A stretch of 64,000 bases of DNA from Tenebrio molitor (GCF_963966145.1 NC_091049.1:12710001-12774000), one strand, 5' to 3'. Shown: positions 32,292 through 43,900, numbered from the stretch's first letter. Numbers and translations are program-made. The notes: generated by a model from the letters alone, not told the origin.

Positions 32292-34079
32292 CAGGGTGTC
32301 CCAGAACTGGCTCCCCAGAGAAAAAAGGGAGCCTTAGGGCGAATATATTAATGTGTATTTTGAAGAAAAAAAGTCCTATCTCAAATGATAACCGAGAAAA
32401 GACATTCTGAAGTTGACCAATCAGAGTTGAGCATTATTAAGGTGGAATAATCGCAATTTTGGGTTGCCTAGGTTTCATTTTTATCCGTAAACCTCTATAA
32501 TTCTGTCCATTAGATTTGGTCCACTACATTTATTAGAATGATTGTTTACGTCAGTTTGACATTTGTTATACAATTTCGCTGCGATATTTAATTCAAGTGT
32601 ATCATTTAACATGTATTCTTCCTCTGAGTACGTAGATATGATTCTTACTTTTGCACGATGTGGGAACAATGCACGTGAAGCAGTAAGGTTGTACCGTGAA
32701 CAATTTCCACAAAGACAAAGTCATCCCCATCATAAAACAATCCTGAAATTAATCACTCGGGATCGAGAAACGGGTCAGATGCAGCCAGTTCGAAGAAGAA
32801 GTTGGGGGTGCTCCAAGAAATGTAAGGACTGTCGAACACGAGGAAGTCGTATTGAATGTCTTTGAGGAAGACGACACCCGGAGTATTCGAACAGTTTTTC
32901 GTGAAATGGGTTTATCCAAGAGTTCGGTGCAGAGAGTTCTAGCTGATAATAGGAGGCATCCGTACCACTATACACGAGTACAACATCTTCTGCCAGAGGA
33001 TTATCCAATTAGGCGAGAATTTTGTCTATGGTTAATAAACCAACACGATGCTGATCCACACTGCTTGTCACGGATACTGTTTTCTGATGAGTTGCTATTT
33101 TGCCGGTAAGGTTGTTCCAATTATCACAACCTTCATATCTGGGCAGAGGAAAATCCAAGAGAATTATTTCCCAGAGGTTTTCAACATAGGTTTTCTGTTA
33201 ATTTGTGGACTGGGCTATTGGGCGATCGTTTGGCAAGTATAAGCGTGGTGGATCCTTCCATTTGTTAAAATTCCGAATCCCCCGCTTTAGATTGGACCGT
33301 TTGAATTCCCCGCAAGATTAACGGGGGCAAGATATGCTCAGTTCATTAGCACGGAGCTACCTGATTTACTTGAAATTGTACCTCTTGCTTATCGCATAAA
33401 TGACTGGTTCCAACATGATGGTGCTCCACTACATTTTAGCAGAAACGTTCGGGAAATTTTGGATAACCAATATCCATAGCGCTGGATCGGTCGAGGAGGA
33501 CCGCATCATTGGCCTGCCAGGTCTCCAGATCTGAATCATTTATCGGCGGCCCATAAATTCAGAGTGTGATCTGAAAGTTCGAATTCAGGAAGCTTTTGTT
33601 TCAGTTACTGAAGAAATGATAACTAACGCTACTACAAGAAGTTTGTTACGTAGAGCACAATTGTGCATACAAATGAATGGTGGTCATTTCGAACATCTGC
33701 TTTAACATTATTACCTATTTAAATAAATGGTTCTTTTTAGAATCGCAATTTTTATTGTTTTATTTCGAATTTTGCAATTGTCAAGTCTTGATGTTGATGA
33801 CAGATAAACGTCAACGAATTTTTATATCGGAAAACGTCAAAATTCCAGTTGCTCAAACATTTTATTGATTTGTGCGATATCAGAGATTTTTTGTTGTTGT
33901 TTAGCAACCGATCGGATTTTTTAGTAATACCTGAGGACGAGCTTCCGGGATTGGTGAAATTAAAAACTTTATAACTCGGTAATTTGAGCTAGCAGAAAAT
34001 TTATTTTAGTCAATTTAGAGTCTCTTTTGTTGTCGGCACATGCCTGTTTTCTCTGGGGAGCCAGTTCTGGGACACCCTG
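32292..34079 (+). mobile_element. Complete DUF4817-family mariner, 1,788 bp, in LINE copy B
   Basis: The inverted ends at 32292-32324 and 34047-34079 (CAGGGTGTCCCAGAACTGGC, then TCCCCAGAGAAAA) are perfect over 33 bp. TA is duplicated at 32290-32291 and 34080-34081. The LINE frame reads straight across when the element and one TA are removed. It is the reference for the relics at 2.0 and 17.8 kb. Confidence 0.96.
32611..33705 (+). pseudogene. DUF4817-type mariner transposase with intron, decayed
   Basis: The ATG at 32611 opens MYSSSEYVDMILTFARCGNN (helix-turn-helix). A frameshift near 32805 follows. The next part has SKSSVQRVLADNRRHPYHYT and ILFSDELLFC (first D; a stop follows immediately). 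An intron-like segment 33233-33290 occupies the same place as in the 18.1-kb copy but starts GC rather than GT. Exon 2 reads IGPFEFPARLTGARYAQFIS, QHDGAPLHFSRNVREILDNQ (second D), a TAG, then WPARSPDLNH (third D). The C-terminus is RRAQLCIQMNGGHFEHLL. The ends are perfect but the gene is dead, so it was probably mobilised in trans or has decayed since. Confidence 0.9.
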
Positions 34080-34736
34080 TATAATACTGTGTAATTTTTT
34101 AAAACTTGTGGTGTTATTCGTTCAGAGTTCTATTAAATTCATTTTCAATTTGTTCTTTAAAATTTTGATGGTAGTAAAAATTTTGATTAATAACATGTAT
34201 ATCATTATAACTCAAGTCTAAATTATGTATGTTTGTTTGTATGGTGTTTGGTGAATCGAGAATTGGACAGAAAAAGTCATTATGATTAGATAAACTTTGT
34301 AAACTTTGCGGTTCAACAGAATTTTGGAGTAAATTATTAGAAACTTCATTATTGTCAGAATAATTAATTGACAATTCTAACTTTACATCATTTTTGATCT
34401 TTTCTAAAATTGCCGAAGGGATATAGTTTTTCTTCATAATGGCTCTCCTCTGGTCAGCTAAATTTTGAATAGTAACAGGAAACTGGGGGTACTTACTTTG
34501 GAACGCTTTAAATAAATCAAGCCTGTAAGTACTCACAACATCCTGTAGTTTCGTGATCCGAAAATATTCCCGTATAATGAAAATATTCATTTCCATAGTC
34601 CATTTTTTGCGTTTTCTAACTTCTGTAGCACCATTGGATTGCAGTGAAGCACTTGCAACAACATTTGGCGCGTTTTTATTAGAGAGTGAATTTATTGACA
34701 TTTAGACAGTTGTCACGGCACTCTATATTATTATTT

Positions 34737-36127
34737 GTATCCCACCTCCACCCGGCGGCACGGCAATTTTGCCGGAGTACATACACTATTACGGATAATA
34801 CTATCAAGTAATAGTGCAGTGCTTATCAACATAATTACCGGCGTCTCGCCTCCACATTTTGACTTTTTTGTGTTTTATGTTCTGTGTCAATGTTAAGGAA
34901 TTTCCTCACGATGTGACATGAGTATAATAATATACCTTTTTGAATTTCAACCACCAATGTGTTCTCTAAGTCCAAAATTTTTAAATTTTTAAAAAGAGAT
35001 TGCGGTACTATTCCTGTTGCTGAAATTATAAATGGTAAAATCGAAATTTTTTCTAAACACCAAAGATTTCTCATAGCAACGGATAGTTCTAAATATTTAT
35101 TAATTTTTGTATTATATGTCTGTGTTATATTGTGTGAATTTGGAACAGCTATATCTAAAAGATATGCTTGCTTTTGTTGTTTATTTAAAATAATAATGTC
35201 TGGTCTGTTATGCTGAATGTGAATGTCAGTTAAAACTGTGCGATCAAAATATAATTTATAATTGTCATTTTCTAAACAACTTTCTGGTTTATAAATGTAA
35301 TGTGGTTGTGTATCCTTTAATAAATTGAATTTAACTGCTAAATTCATGTGTATAATTTTTGCGAATATATCATGACGTTTTTTATATTCGCTTTGAGCCA
35401 AAACGGTGCAAGAAGAAATGATGTGTTCAATGGTTTCCCCTTCAGTTCCGCAAATCCTACATTTATCGATGATCGATTGTAAACCGCATATGTGTTTTTT
35501 ATAATTTCTTGTATTTATAACACGATCTTGTATTGCAAATATAAAACTCTCAGTCTCAGGATGAATATTTGATTTTTTAAGCCATGCATGAGAAGCTTGA
35601 ATATTAATTTCTGGCTGTTCTAGCTCTTTAAAATATCTCCCATGTAAAGACTTTTGTTTTATATTTGCTATAGTGTCAGGTATATTTGGCTCAACAATAT
35701 CTGAAATTACATTATCACTTAAATTTAAAGGTGTGTAACCTTTATCCGCTGAAACCAAAGCATTAAAAAAAGTGTTATCACGAGCTCTATTGAGAAAATA
35801 ATTTTTTAGTGAAGCAATTTGATTGTGTTGTAGAATTTCTAGATTTGAAAAACCCCTACCACCATTTTCGCGTGGTAAATTAAATCTTTCAATAGCAGAT
35901 TTGGGGTGATGTTTACAAAATTTTGTAAAGAGAACTCTAGTTTGAATATTTATATTCTGTAAATTAGTTTTGGACCATTTTATAACACCAAAAGAATAGG
36001 TCAACAATGGAACAGCATATGTATTAACTGCTTTAATTAAATTATTACCGTTTAATTTTGATTTTAAAATAGATTTAATTCTTAAATAAAATTGTTTTTC
36101 TAAATTTTCTTTTATAATTGAATGTAT
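34737..36127 (-). mobile_element. Dong/R4-type LINE, 5' truncated, copy C, directly behind copy B
   Basis: The 3' end (GGGTGGAGGTGGGATAC) abuts the ATT run at 34727-34736 that also borders the 5' end of copy B. The 5' break is at about 36127 beside another ATT run (36129-36147). Both copies point the same way, so they lie head-to-tail within one TAA tract. Sequence identity to copy B is high. Confidence 0.92.
34835..36127 (-). CDS. Dong/R4 LINE polyprotein, C-terminal 430 residues, open
   Basis: The frame is open from the truncation at 36127 (HSIIKENLEKQFYLRIKSIL) to the stop at 34835. It holds the RT thumb region, a tail domain (RENGGRGFSNLEILQHNQIA), the zinc knuckle CRICGTEGETIEHIISSC and the restriction-like endonuclease core RPDIIILNKQQKQAYLLDIA then VPNSHNITQTYNTKINKYLE. 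No lesion is seen in this piece, which suggests a younger insertion than copy B. It lacks the catalytic RT palm and so cannot act alone. The about 33 residues upstream of 36127 in the same frame belong to the I-like tail and are not part of the protein. Confidence 0.9.
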   Translation of the reverse strand: MHSIIKENLEKQFYLRIKSILKSKLNGNNLIKAVNTYAVPLLTYSFGVIKWSKTNLQNINIQTRVLFTKFCKHHPKSAIERFNLPRENGGRGFSNLEILQHNQIASLKNYFLNRARDNTFFNALVSADKGYTPLNLSDNVISDIVEPNIPDTIANIKQKSLHGRYFKELEQPEINIQASHAWLKKSNIHPETESFIFAIQDRVINTRNYKKHICGLQSIIDKCRICGTEGETIEHIISSCTVLAQSEYKKRHDIFAKIIHMNLAVKFNLLKDTQPHYIYKPESCLENDNYKLYFDRTVLTDIHIQHNRPDIIILNKQQKQAYLLDIAVPNSHNITQTYNTKINKYLELSVAMRNLWCLEKISILPFIISATGIVPQSLFKNLKILDLENTLVVEIQKGILLYSCHIVRKFLNIDTEHKTQKSQNVEARRR

Positions 36128-36140
36128 GATTATTATTATT

Positions 36141-36712
36141 ATTATTAGAATACGTCTATCCCACAGAACGAGTCCAATTAAGGGATAGGAGAATAGCAAG
36201 AGAAAAGAAATACATACAGAAAACATTACCGAAAGATGTCAAACGCATGTTGATGTACGTTATAATTTTCGCACATGGTATATAAAGGAGAATGTTTCTG
36301 AACATCAATACGCGGAGTAGGTAGGTAAAAGCATACATGGTTTCGGGAGGTCAGGCGGGGAACCAGAAAGTAGAGCTTGCTCAAAAGATTACTACAATCT
36401 ATGCGGTAATGTATCAGATTACGAAGAAAGCTCATTGAAGCGTTCACGCGTCTAGTCTTAAGATCCTGAGATTCGAAACGCTCAAGGAGTTCAGATTGCG
36501 AGCGACCCCTTTCGGGATAGGTACCATCAATTCTATGGGCCAAGAACTTAAGAAAACGACGCTGGACTTTTTCCAGATTTTGAATGTGTGTTTGGCAATT
36601 TGAAGACCAGATAATACTTCCATATTCGAGACGAGAACGAACAAAGGCAAAATATAACATTTTCAATGATCTGATATCACTGAAATTTTTGGTGCATCTT
36701 ATAATGAATCCC
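36141..36712 (-). pseudogene. I-like LINE 3' end with (TAA)n tail
   Basis: It reads GFIIRCTKNFSDIRSLKMLY, FAFVRSRLEYGSIIWSSNCQ, IQNLEKVQRRFLKFLAHRID and ends CENYNVHQHAFDIFR at 36226. This is the post-RT region of I/Jockey-type LINEs. The 3' UTR ends in a TAA tract (36129-36151), as known for I-type elements. It is 5' truncated at about 36712, exactly where the transposase stub resumes. The TAA tail served as target for Dong copies B and C. Confidence 0.85.
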
Positions 36713-36912
36713 ATGACGATTGGATATGGTGATAGGAGACAAAGCTGTGCTGAAGAGATGACACTTTTGATGACACACAAAAAATGAAACGGTCATTATG
36801 TGATACAGTGTTGAATTAAAAAAAAAACACTCTTCATCATGAAATTAACCCCTGTTGTCATTAAAAAAAATTTAAGTTATCTTTGCATCTCGAAAACAAA
36901 TGAAGGTATTGT

Positions 36913-38320
36913 AACGGTCCGAATAGGTTCGATAAATTTAGAATTTTAAATTTTAAAATAATTTCAACGGAATGTTTTAAATACCGTTCATTTGTGACGG
37001 AAATGCTGGTCAGTTGTAAATTTTATTGATGCCGTGTCGGCACCACATTCCTCAAGTGAAATCTGTCAACCTTTCTTTGAAAATGCAGGTACGCGTCCTG
37101 TCCGAACACAACACAAAGATAACAGTTTTCATGGGAAAAAAAACATTGCAAAATTTACTCGTTCGACAATTTGGGGTCCAGTTAAAATCAGGGGATAATT
37201 GAATTAATGAATTTGATGTTAGCAGGTTTCAAATTGAGAGAACCACCAAATCAATGTTCATTAGGTTAATTTACTTTTTTTAGCATTCTCAAATTTGTGG
37301 CATATTTGTAATTAAAGGGCGAGAATTGCAAATTAGAAACAGAGCGCTTTGATCGTAGAAAATAACTAGAATGGTTTGCACTTTTAGTTAGAAGCGTAAC
37401 AAAGCAAAGTAGAAAGGGAGTCGGTAGAAATCACGGAAAACACGGAAAACACGGTAACGGTAAAGCTAGGTAGTCGTAGAAATCAGAGGTGTGAGTGAGA
37501 GAGAGAGAATGAAAATTACGAAGTAATTATTAATTAGAACGGTTTTGGGGAATCAAACCAATGTAGAACAATTTTTTAGAAGTAGCAGATCAACGGAATT
37601 TAGTTGCATGACATGACACTTACATAACAGCGTTTCAAGCCCAATTTAGGTTTCAAAATAATGTTAATTTGTTTCATTTTAATTCTGTTTGTTTCATTTT
37701 AATTGTGTCTAATTCTTGGTGCTGATTTTTATTATTGTATAGAGTCAGTGATTTAGTGTTCTTTTTCAGGCTTCTAATTCAACAACAAATTTATACATTC
37801 GGTCTAGTCCTAACAAAAGTCTAAATTTAAACATTTAAAATAATGGTGGAAAAACGGAAACTGTAATTTCAAAAGTTCTAGAGATTTCGAAAAGGTGTCG
37901 CGATCGACGTAAAGTAGAACCGAGCTGATTGGTCACTTGGGTCAAGTAGGGGTTGCGAAACTGGGGTGCGCCAGAAATGATAAAACCGAATGCGGAACGG
38001 GAAACAGGGCTTTTTTGATTCACTCGGGGTTTGATCTCCAAAGTAGCCGGAGGTACGTTCAGTATTTCCAGCAGCCATTTTGTGACCACGTGCTTACACT
38101 TTACAATTGTAAGGTTTATTTCTGTTATTCAGTTAATAATAATTCATTTTGGCATGAATCAATTTAATTAATTTGTTTTGATTTATTGAATTGTTTATTT
38201 GATTACAAGGTAAATTATTTCTCTAATTCTTTCCAATTTTGTATTGGTTTAAGATCATTTATTAAAATCGGATAAAAAATAAAGAAGTTATAGCACCAAA
38301 GATTTTTCATAATACACCCG
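36913..38320. other. Stretch with no recognised gene
   Basis: From TGTAACGG (36910) onward the sequence is AT-rich with a GC-richer patch at 37870-38090. Two overlapping minus-strand ORFs in that patch (37835-38089) read differently in each frame and show no domain. A TGTAACGG start is typical of LTRs, but I found no matching second copy. Confidence 0.4.
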
Positions 38321-38321
38321 G

Positions 38322-38507
38322 TATAAGTAAAAGGTGTTTTTTTAAATTTGGCGTCGAAGTAGGCGTTGGAGAGTCGATGAGATCGCACCACTCGTGTAAA
38401 GCGTAAGATTTAAACAGCTGATCTGTGATCCGTAACCTGTATAGTGCGTTCATAATCGACTCTTCAACGCTTACTTCGACGCCAAATTTGAAAACACCCG
38501 TTATATA
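38322..38507. mobile_element. MITE / hairpin, about 186 bp
   Basis: AAATTTGGCGTCGAAGTAGG...GAGTCGAT at the left is mirrored by ATCGACTCTTCAACGCTTAC...CGACGCCAAATTTG at the right, with arms of about 58 bp. TATAA-like words flank it. The word GTCGAAGTAGGC also occurs in the ends of the MITE at 14412-14729. Confidence 0.85.
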
Positions 38508-39048
38508 ATCAGTCAATTTTCAAACTAATAAATACGCACCAAAACTAAAAATTTTAGCTGGACACGATTTTCCCACACTGCACTGCCAATAAACTTCATC
38601 CAAATTTAAAGTTTTTCATTTTCGGTACGTATAATTATTATGAACAAGCAATTCTTTGCGGCTTGAACTAAGCACAATTTTAGCTTCCATTCTGCACACC
38701 AACTGTTATTATAGAGAAGAATATTTATGTCGGTTAATATGCACAGTCAAAAACTGAAGAGTAAATTTTTACAAAAGAAATTTTAACATCTCCTCCCACA
38801 AATTTAATAATAAAGTCGTTTTCTTGGTATTTGCAATAATCCTCTAATCTCTCACTTGGTGCGGAAAAAAGGTATCCAAAAACAAGTCCAGGTAGTCTAG
38901 TGCGGAACCCCGAAATGGGATGACTAAAATCCCCAAAAATCATCCACAAACGATGACGCACCATAATCTTTTCAACCTCTTAAGTTACACAACATGTTAC
39001 ATCAGATTGCACAACAAGACTTAAGATTACAGTAACTGACATCCTTAA

Positions 39049-40020
39049 TGGGGGCCACACACAGAGAGCGAAAAGTCAAGACATGAATGCACACGCCACG
39101 GGGTACAGTTAAAACTCCGTGTGTGTGCAGAAGAATGTGGCACGCGCATTCCGGTCAGTTGGAATCAAGACTGTCTTGATTTTTGGCGTGCACATTCAAA
39201 CCCGCGCGGGGATAACTCACTGTGTGTGGCGACAAGTCTCTGCATGCTTCGGTTAAAATTCAGTGGCGGCCGTATTTTGTCTGATTTACGAAATATGTCT
39301 CGTGAATACAATACATGGGCAAGCCACTGTTATCAGACAAATTTCCTTTTTGGTCACCATCACAATGAACGTTTGCTGCACAACTGACGGGGAAGCAGTA
39401 GTGTGTGTGTACTGTCTGTGACTACACACACACTACTGCTTCCCCAGTTGTGCAGCAAACGTAAAAAAATCTTCGACTCCATGAAAGTGCGACATAATGC
39501 GATACAATTCGTCGTCGTCATCAAGTCGACGTGGATGATGACGTGGAAGATGATGCGAGAACACCCTCACCCCTTCCGGCCCAAGTGGTGGAAAACACGG
39601 TGGTGTGATAGTTGATATGACCATAAATGGTCATATCCCTGGCCTGGCAACATTTTTGTGTACGTGGCCACAGTGGTGGAATATCAGGGATGGGGGTAGT
39701 ATATAAGCTGAAAATGTTAAAAAGGAAGACACTCTCTCTTCGCCATTGTACAAGCATAACGTGAAGTTACGTGCGTTTATTGTATTCTACCAAATTTATT
39801 TTAAAAGTTAATAAATCGTTACTAAGATTTTCCATTTCGTTTAATTGTTCTTACATATTCACGAGTCATATTTCGTAAATCAGACAAAATACGGCCGCCA
39901 CTGAATTTTAACCAAAGCATGCAGCGACTTGTCGCCACACACAGTAAGTTATCCCCGCGCGGGTTTGAATGTGCACGCCAAAAATCAAGACAGTTCCAAG
40001 ACCAAGGGCGGTCGAGAAGC
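39049..40020. repeat. Two-tier inverted repeat, possible fold-back element
   Basis: The outer arms 39170-39308 and 39856-39994 are both 139 bp and highly similar (ACTGTCTTGATTTTTGGCGT, GTGGCGGCCGTATTTTGTCT). Inside, a second hairpin pairs 39369-39411 (ACGTTTGCTGCACAACTGAC) with 39423-39462, around an 11-bp loop rich in GT/AC. A plausible left edge is the GGGGGCCACACACAGAGAGC at 39051. No target duplication was established and no gene is inside. Confidence 0.8.
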
Positions 40021-40919
40021 TATGCGGTCAGGATCACACGTCATAAGAGAGCCCCGCGGGAACGACGACAGCTTCCCCACGTCCGGCTCCTATGGCATGC
40101 AGTGGTTTTCATTGCAACGTGGTGAATCTGTCCCCGCGTCGACAACGCAACTTCGGCCAAACACGTGCACACGGTTTTCCTTGTGGCAAATGTATGGCCG
40201 TTCCCTAAATGGATTCCCGTTTTCCCTATTTAAATCGCTGACGCAACATGGTCGGTTAACTGTTCCTCCCTTCCTGACCTGACTTAACCCTAACTTTAAA
40301 AATTAACCCGCCCAACGGATTTTAAAGGGCCAGTTTCATAATACCTACGCTAAAGTCCCTTTAGTTAAAGGATTTTTAAAACTTAAAGTTCCTTTAAAAC
40401 GACTGTTAGAATATTGAATTATTATTGTACAAAAAGTACAGTTTTTCAATGTCACGGATGTGTATTATTTCCATGGTGACTTATGTAAGCGAGTGAATTT
40501 TTGTGACTCTATTTTTGTCACACCATGCGTTTTTGTCGTTTTACTTAGTCGAATAGCTGCTTTCAAATAAATCAGTTCATTCTCGATAATTAGTTTAATT
40601 TCAATAATAAAACCTGCGCTTAAACATACCAAAATCCCATAGGTTATGTAGTGGAGTAACGATAGACAAAAATACGGCGTTATTTCGGAACCGGTAGCAA
40701 GAGTTCCGATTGTAATAATTTATTTTTTTTATGTCATGAATACAAAATACTAAAACCTTTATAGGTTAAAAATTGACGCTCATAGTGGGAAATACACTCA
40801 CCGACACAAAAAGCGACTCATTATGATTTCTTTAATAAATAATCTTGAAATTATATTTGTGCTTATTTTTTTTTATAATAGTTAAATTGGGTTATTTTCA
40901 AAGATCGGGAGTGCTATGG

Positions 40920-43900
40920 CAGCCACGTAGCTATAGGTGGGCCAGGGTGGGCCTGGCCCACCCCAAAATTTTGAGGCCCACCCGTGTGCCCACTTCGGAA
41001 AACTTAAGATACACATGGAAGTTTTGAAAGAAAAATAAACTAATTAGTCATTTACGATAAAAGTGTGATAACTTTAACAAATTGCAATAATATGCAAGAA
41101 TCTACCGCACACAAATGTATTAAGTAGTTGGTATCCGATTTCATTTCTTCCTTATCGAGGCTGACTAATTCGGCTCAACAAAAATTGGTTCCGATTACGT
41201 ACTGTCGAATTTGCAGTTTTATGAAATGGTTCCACGAAGTTTGTATTATATTTATCTTTATGGTCAATGACTAAGACAGTTTTCGTCTTTTAGTCTTAGT
41301 GTAGTCGAATATTGAGAAGTAACTCGGTTACGGCGCGCTTTTCTTCGTAGTCTTATTCGTTGTTTAAAATGTTCTTGAAAAATGAGTGGTAAGCGAACTC
41401 TGCACGACTATTTTTCTTCTGGTAAGAAGCAAAAAATTAGTGATGATGAAAGTCCAGTTCAAGATGAATTACAACAACCATCGACTTCTCGTACGAGTAC
41501 GATTCCAGTAGAATGTCCCGTAATAACTGAAGTAAAATTAAAATCTGATTCTGATTTTGATTCGGGTGACGATTCTATTGCCAATGATTTTTCATCTGAA
41601 ACCGATCTAGATGATGACGATGATGAAAAATCAGAATCAATCGAATTTACCGAATGGTTACGTCGTGGGAACGAGTATAGCGCTACCTCAAATGCAGAAA
41701 AGGATGTTAACACTAAAAAGTCACCTGGACCAGCTGATCTTTCCCAAAGTCCTGAAGATGAACCCAAACAACCCGAATTAATATTATTTCCTCGTACAAA
41801 ATTTGGTAATAAACAAAGACAGTTCAGCAGCGCTTGGTACAAACTCTATCCAACTTGGTTAGAATACAGTGTATTATGTGACGCCGCGTTTTGTTTTGTG
41901 TGCAGACATTTCTCGGTTAATCCACCTGAGGTGTTTGTTAGTACCGGATTTAAAAACTGGAAAAGGGCCTTGGAAAGAGATTCTGGATTCAAAAAACATG
42001 AGGTCAGCATGGAACATAAAAATTGCCATTTAAAGTGGATCAATTATTCTAAAATAAGAGCAAACGCTGAAACTTCGGTTATGAGTCAAGTTAACGAGGC
42101 TCATAGAGCATTGGTAGAAGAAAACAAAGCATATATGACAATTGTCATTGATATTCTAATTTATACTGCAACACAAAATATTGCTCAAAGAGGAAACCGA
42201 GAAAATCTGGAGAGCTCCAATCGTGGTAACTTTTTGGAATTATTGGATTTGTTTGCAAAGCATAATCTGGTTGTGAAAAAAAAAATTGTTGAAGAAGTTT
42301 CAAGAAATGCAAAATACACCAGTGCTCAAGTACAAAACGAGATTTTGTTTATTTGCTCCAAAATGATATTGGATAAAATAAGTGACGAGATTAGACGGGC
42401 CTCATGCTTTGCACTAATGTGTGATGAAACAAAAGACATTTCTAAGACGGAACAGATATCAGTGGTAATCCGATATTATTTAGATGGAACAATTTATGAA
42501 AGGTTTATTGGTTTTAGAGCAGCAAAAAATGTGGATGCTAAATCATTACTATCATATATCAAAGAACTTTTAAACCAATGTGGTGTGGATATGCAAAAGT
42601 TTATTGCCCAAACTTATGACGGTGCTAGTGTAATGAGTGGCCGTGTAAAAGGTGTACAAAAACTTTTTCGCGACGAAGTTCCTAGAGCAATATATGTACA
42701 TTGCTATAATCACAGATTAAACCTGATCACTGTGGATATTTGCAAAAACCTCTCTCACGGTAAATTATTTTTTGACTTTTTGGAAACTCTGTTTGTTTTT
42801 ATGTCTGGTTCTGCAGTCCACAGTCAATTTATTGAAACTCAACGACAAATTAATCCTGAAAAGAAACCTATTCAACTAAAAAGAATTCGTTACACAAGAT
42901 GGACCGCACAAGTTCATGCTTGTTCGGCAATTAAAACTCTAGTTACAGAAATTCTAGTTTTTTTAAACAAATTAATTGCAGACAAGAGTGATCGATCCGC
43001 AGAAGCTATTGGAATGTTGCATCAAATTGACTTTAACTTTATTTTTAACTTGTGTATGTATTATAAAATCTTAAATTTATTTAAAGGTGTAAGTGATTAT
43101 TTTCAAAAAGTAACGTCGAATTTAAGTTCAGCAAATATTCTTTTAAAATCTGCCGAAGACACTTTCAAAACAATGAGGAGTAGTGACGATGAATTTTTAT
43201 TAATATACTTTGAGGCAATTAAAATTTGTGAAAATAATAATATTGACATTCCAAGTGCGAACCAAGCAGTGCAGACATCTCGTGTAAAAAAAATGCCGAA
43301 ACGATTTGAACATTTTGTTGTTAGTGAAAATATAAACATTGAAGACGAAGTGCCGATTGATCAGAGACAATTTAAAACGCGTGTGTATTTTCCTACAATT
43401 GATCTAATTTTAATGGCAATAAATGAACGTTTTAATAAATGTGCAAGTGTCATTAATGCATCTAGTGCTTTGCATCCCGAAAATGATGACTTTTTAAGTT
43501 ATGAAATTGTGCGACCTCTTGCTGAACATTATAAAATAGAACTTGACAGCTTAAAGGCAGAATTTACCATTCTTTGTAAAACTATAAAACAATATGAACT
43601 TGAAAAAAATATTAAAATTTCGAACATTATGCAGCTATTGGATTTATTAGAAATTTATAAAATCGTATTTCCTGAAACTTACAAATTAACAGTGATCACA
43701 CTTACTTACTTACAATACCAGTGTCCAGTGCCGGTTGTGAACGAACATTTTCGTGTTTGAAGAGGTTAAAAACATATATTAGAAATAAGATGACCAACGA
43801 AAGACTAAACCATTTAGCTATTATAAACATTGAACGTTCGACCGCTAAAACTTTAAGTGCAGACGAAATTATTAAAAAGTTTGATGAAATGCATCGTAAT

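Larger units (their letters stand above)
29434..34701 (-). pseudogene. Dong/R4 LINE polyprotein, copy B
   Basis: The start is at 34701 (MSINSLSNKNAPN). A Myb-like region reads KRKKWTMEMNIFIIREYFRI then NLADQRRAIMKKNYIPSAIL. A frameshift near 34115-34140 precedes the mariner. Left of it, the frame stays open through the RT (DYKKAYDSVPHSWLIKILKI, GIYQGDSLSPLWFCLAINPL, catalytic FYMDDIKLYA). A single TAA at 30658-30660 replaces the Ser codon kept by copy C. The zinc knuckle is CRICGTEGETIEHIISSC. The endonuclease core is RPDIIILNKQQKQAYLLDIA. The protein would cut TAA repeats and prime reverse transcription there. It carries three lesions in all. Confidence 0.9.
29339..34726 (-). mobile_element. 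Dong/R4-type LINE, near full length, copy B, with mariner insertion
   Basis: The 3' end (left) reads GGGTGGAGGTGGGA and passes into TAA repeats (29315-29337 on plus as ATT). The 5' end (right) is at about 34726 beside another ATTATTATT run. Excluding the 1,788-bp mariner at 32292-34079 it is about 3.6 kb. TAA-microsatellite targeting is the known behaviour of Dong-type elements, and the coding order (Myb-like N-terminus, RT, zinc knuckle, restriction-like endonuclease) agrees. Confidence 0.9.
28894..36912. mobile_element. TIR element with long ends, outermost layer of the nest
   Basis: The left end starts CAGGGTCGCTACAAAGTATG after TA. Its inner part (TTTTCGAGATACAAGG...CAACAGGGGTTAATTT, 29021-29073) is mirrored at 36838-36912 (AAATTAACCCCTGTTGTCAT...GCATCTCGAAAACAAA). 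A transposase stub reads MPHLSETERIEVLM at 29273-29316 and resumes MTIGYGDRRQSCAEE at 36714-36758. The two halves are separated by the I-like LINE and everything nested in it. The outer right end is lost. Confidence 0.75.

Noticed and set aside
34835..36226. 463-residue ORF starting MFSVCISFLLLFSYPLIGLV
   Set aside because: The hydrophobic start and the isoleucine run come from the I-like 3' UTR and its TAA tail. The Dong coding part begins at about 36127.
36226..36780. Single 184-residue protein including MCVIKSVISSAQLCLLSPYP
   Set aside because: The first about 23 residues read the opposite-strand transposase stub (36714-36785). The LINE part starts at about 36712.
40330..40400. Harbinger-type end (AAAGGGCCAGTTTCATAATA)
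   Set aside because: It resembles a terminal repeat, but no matching inverse end was found within the window.
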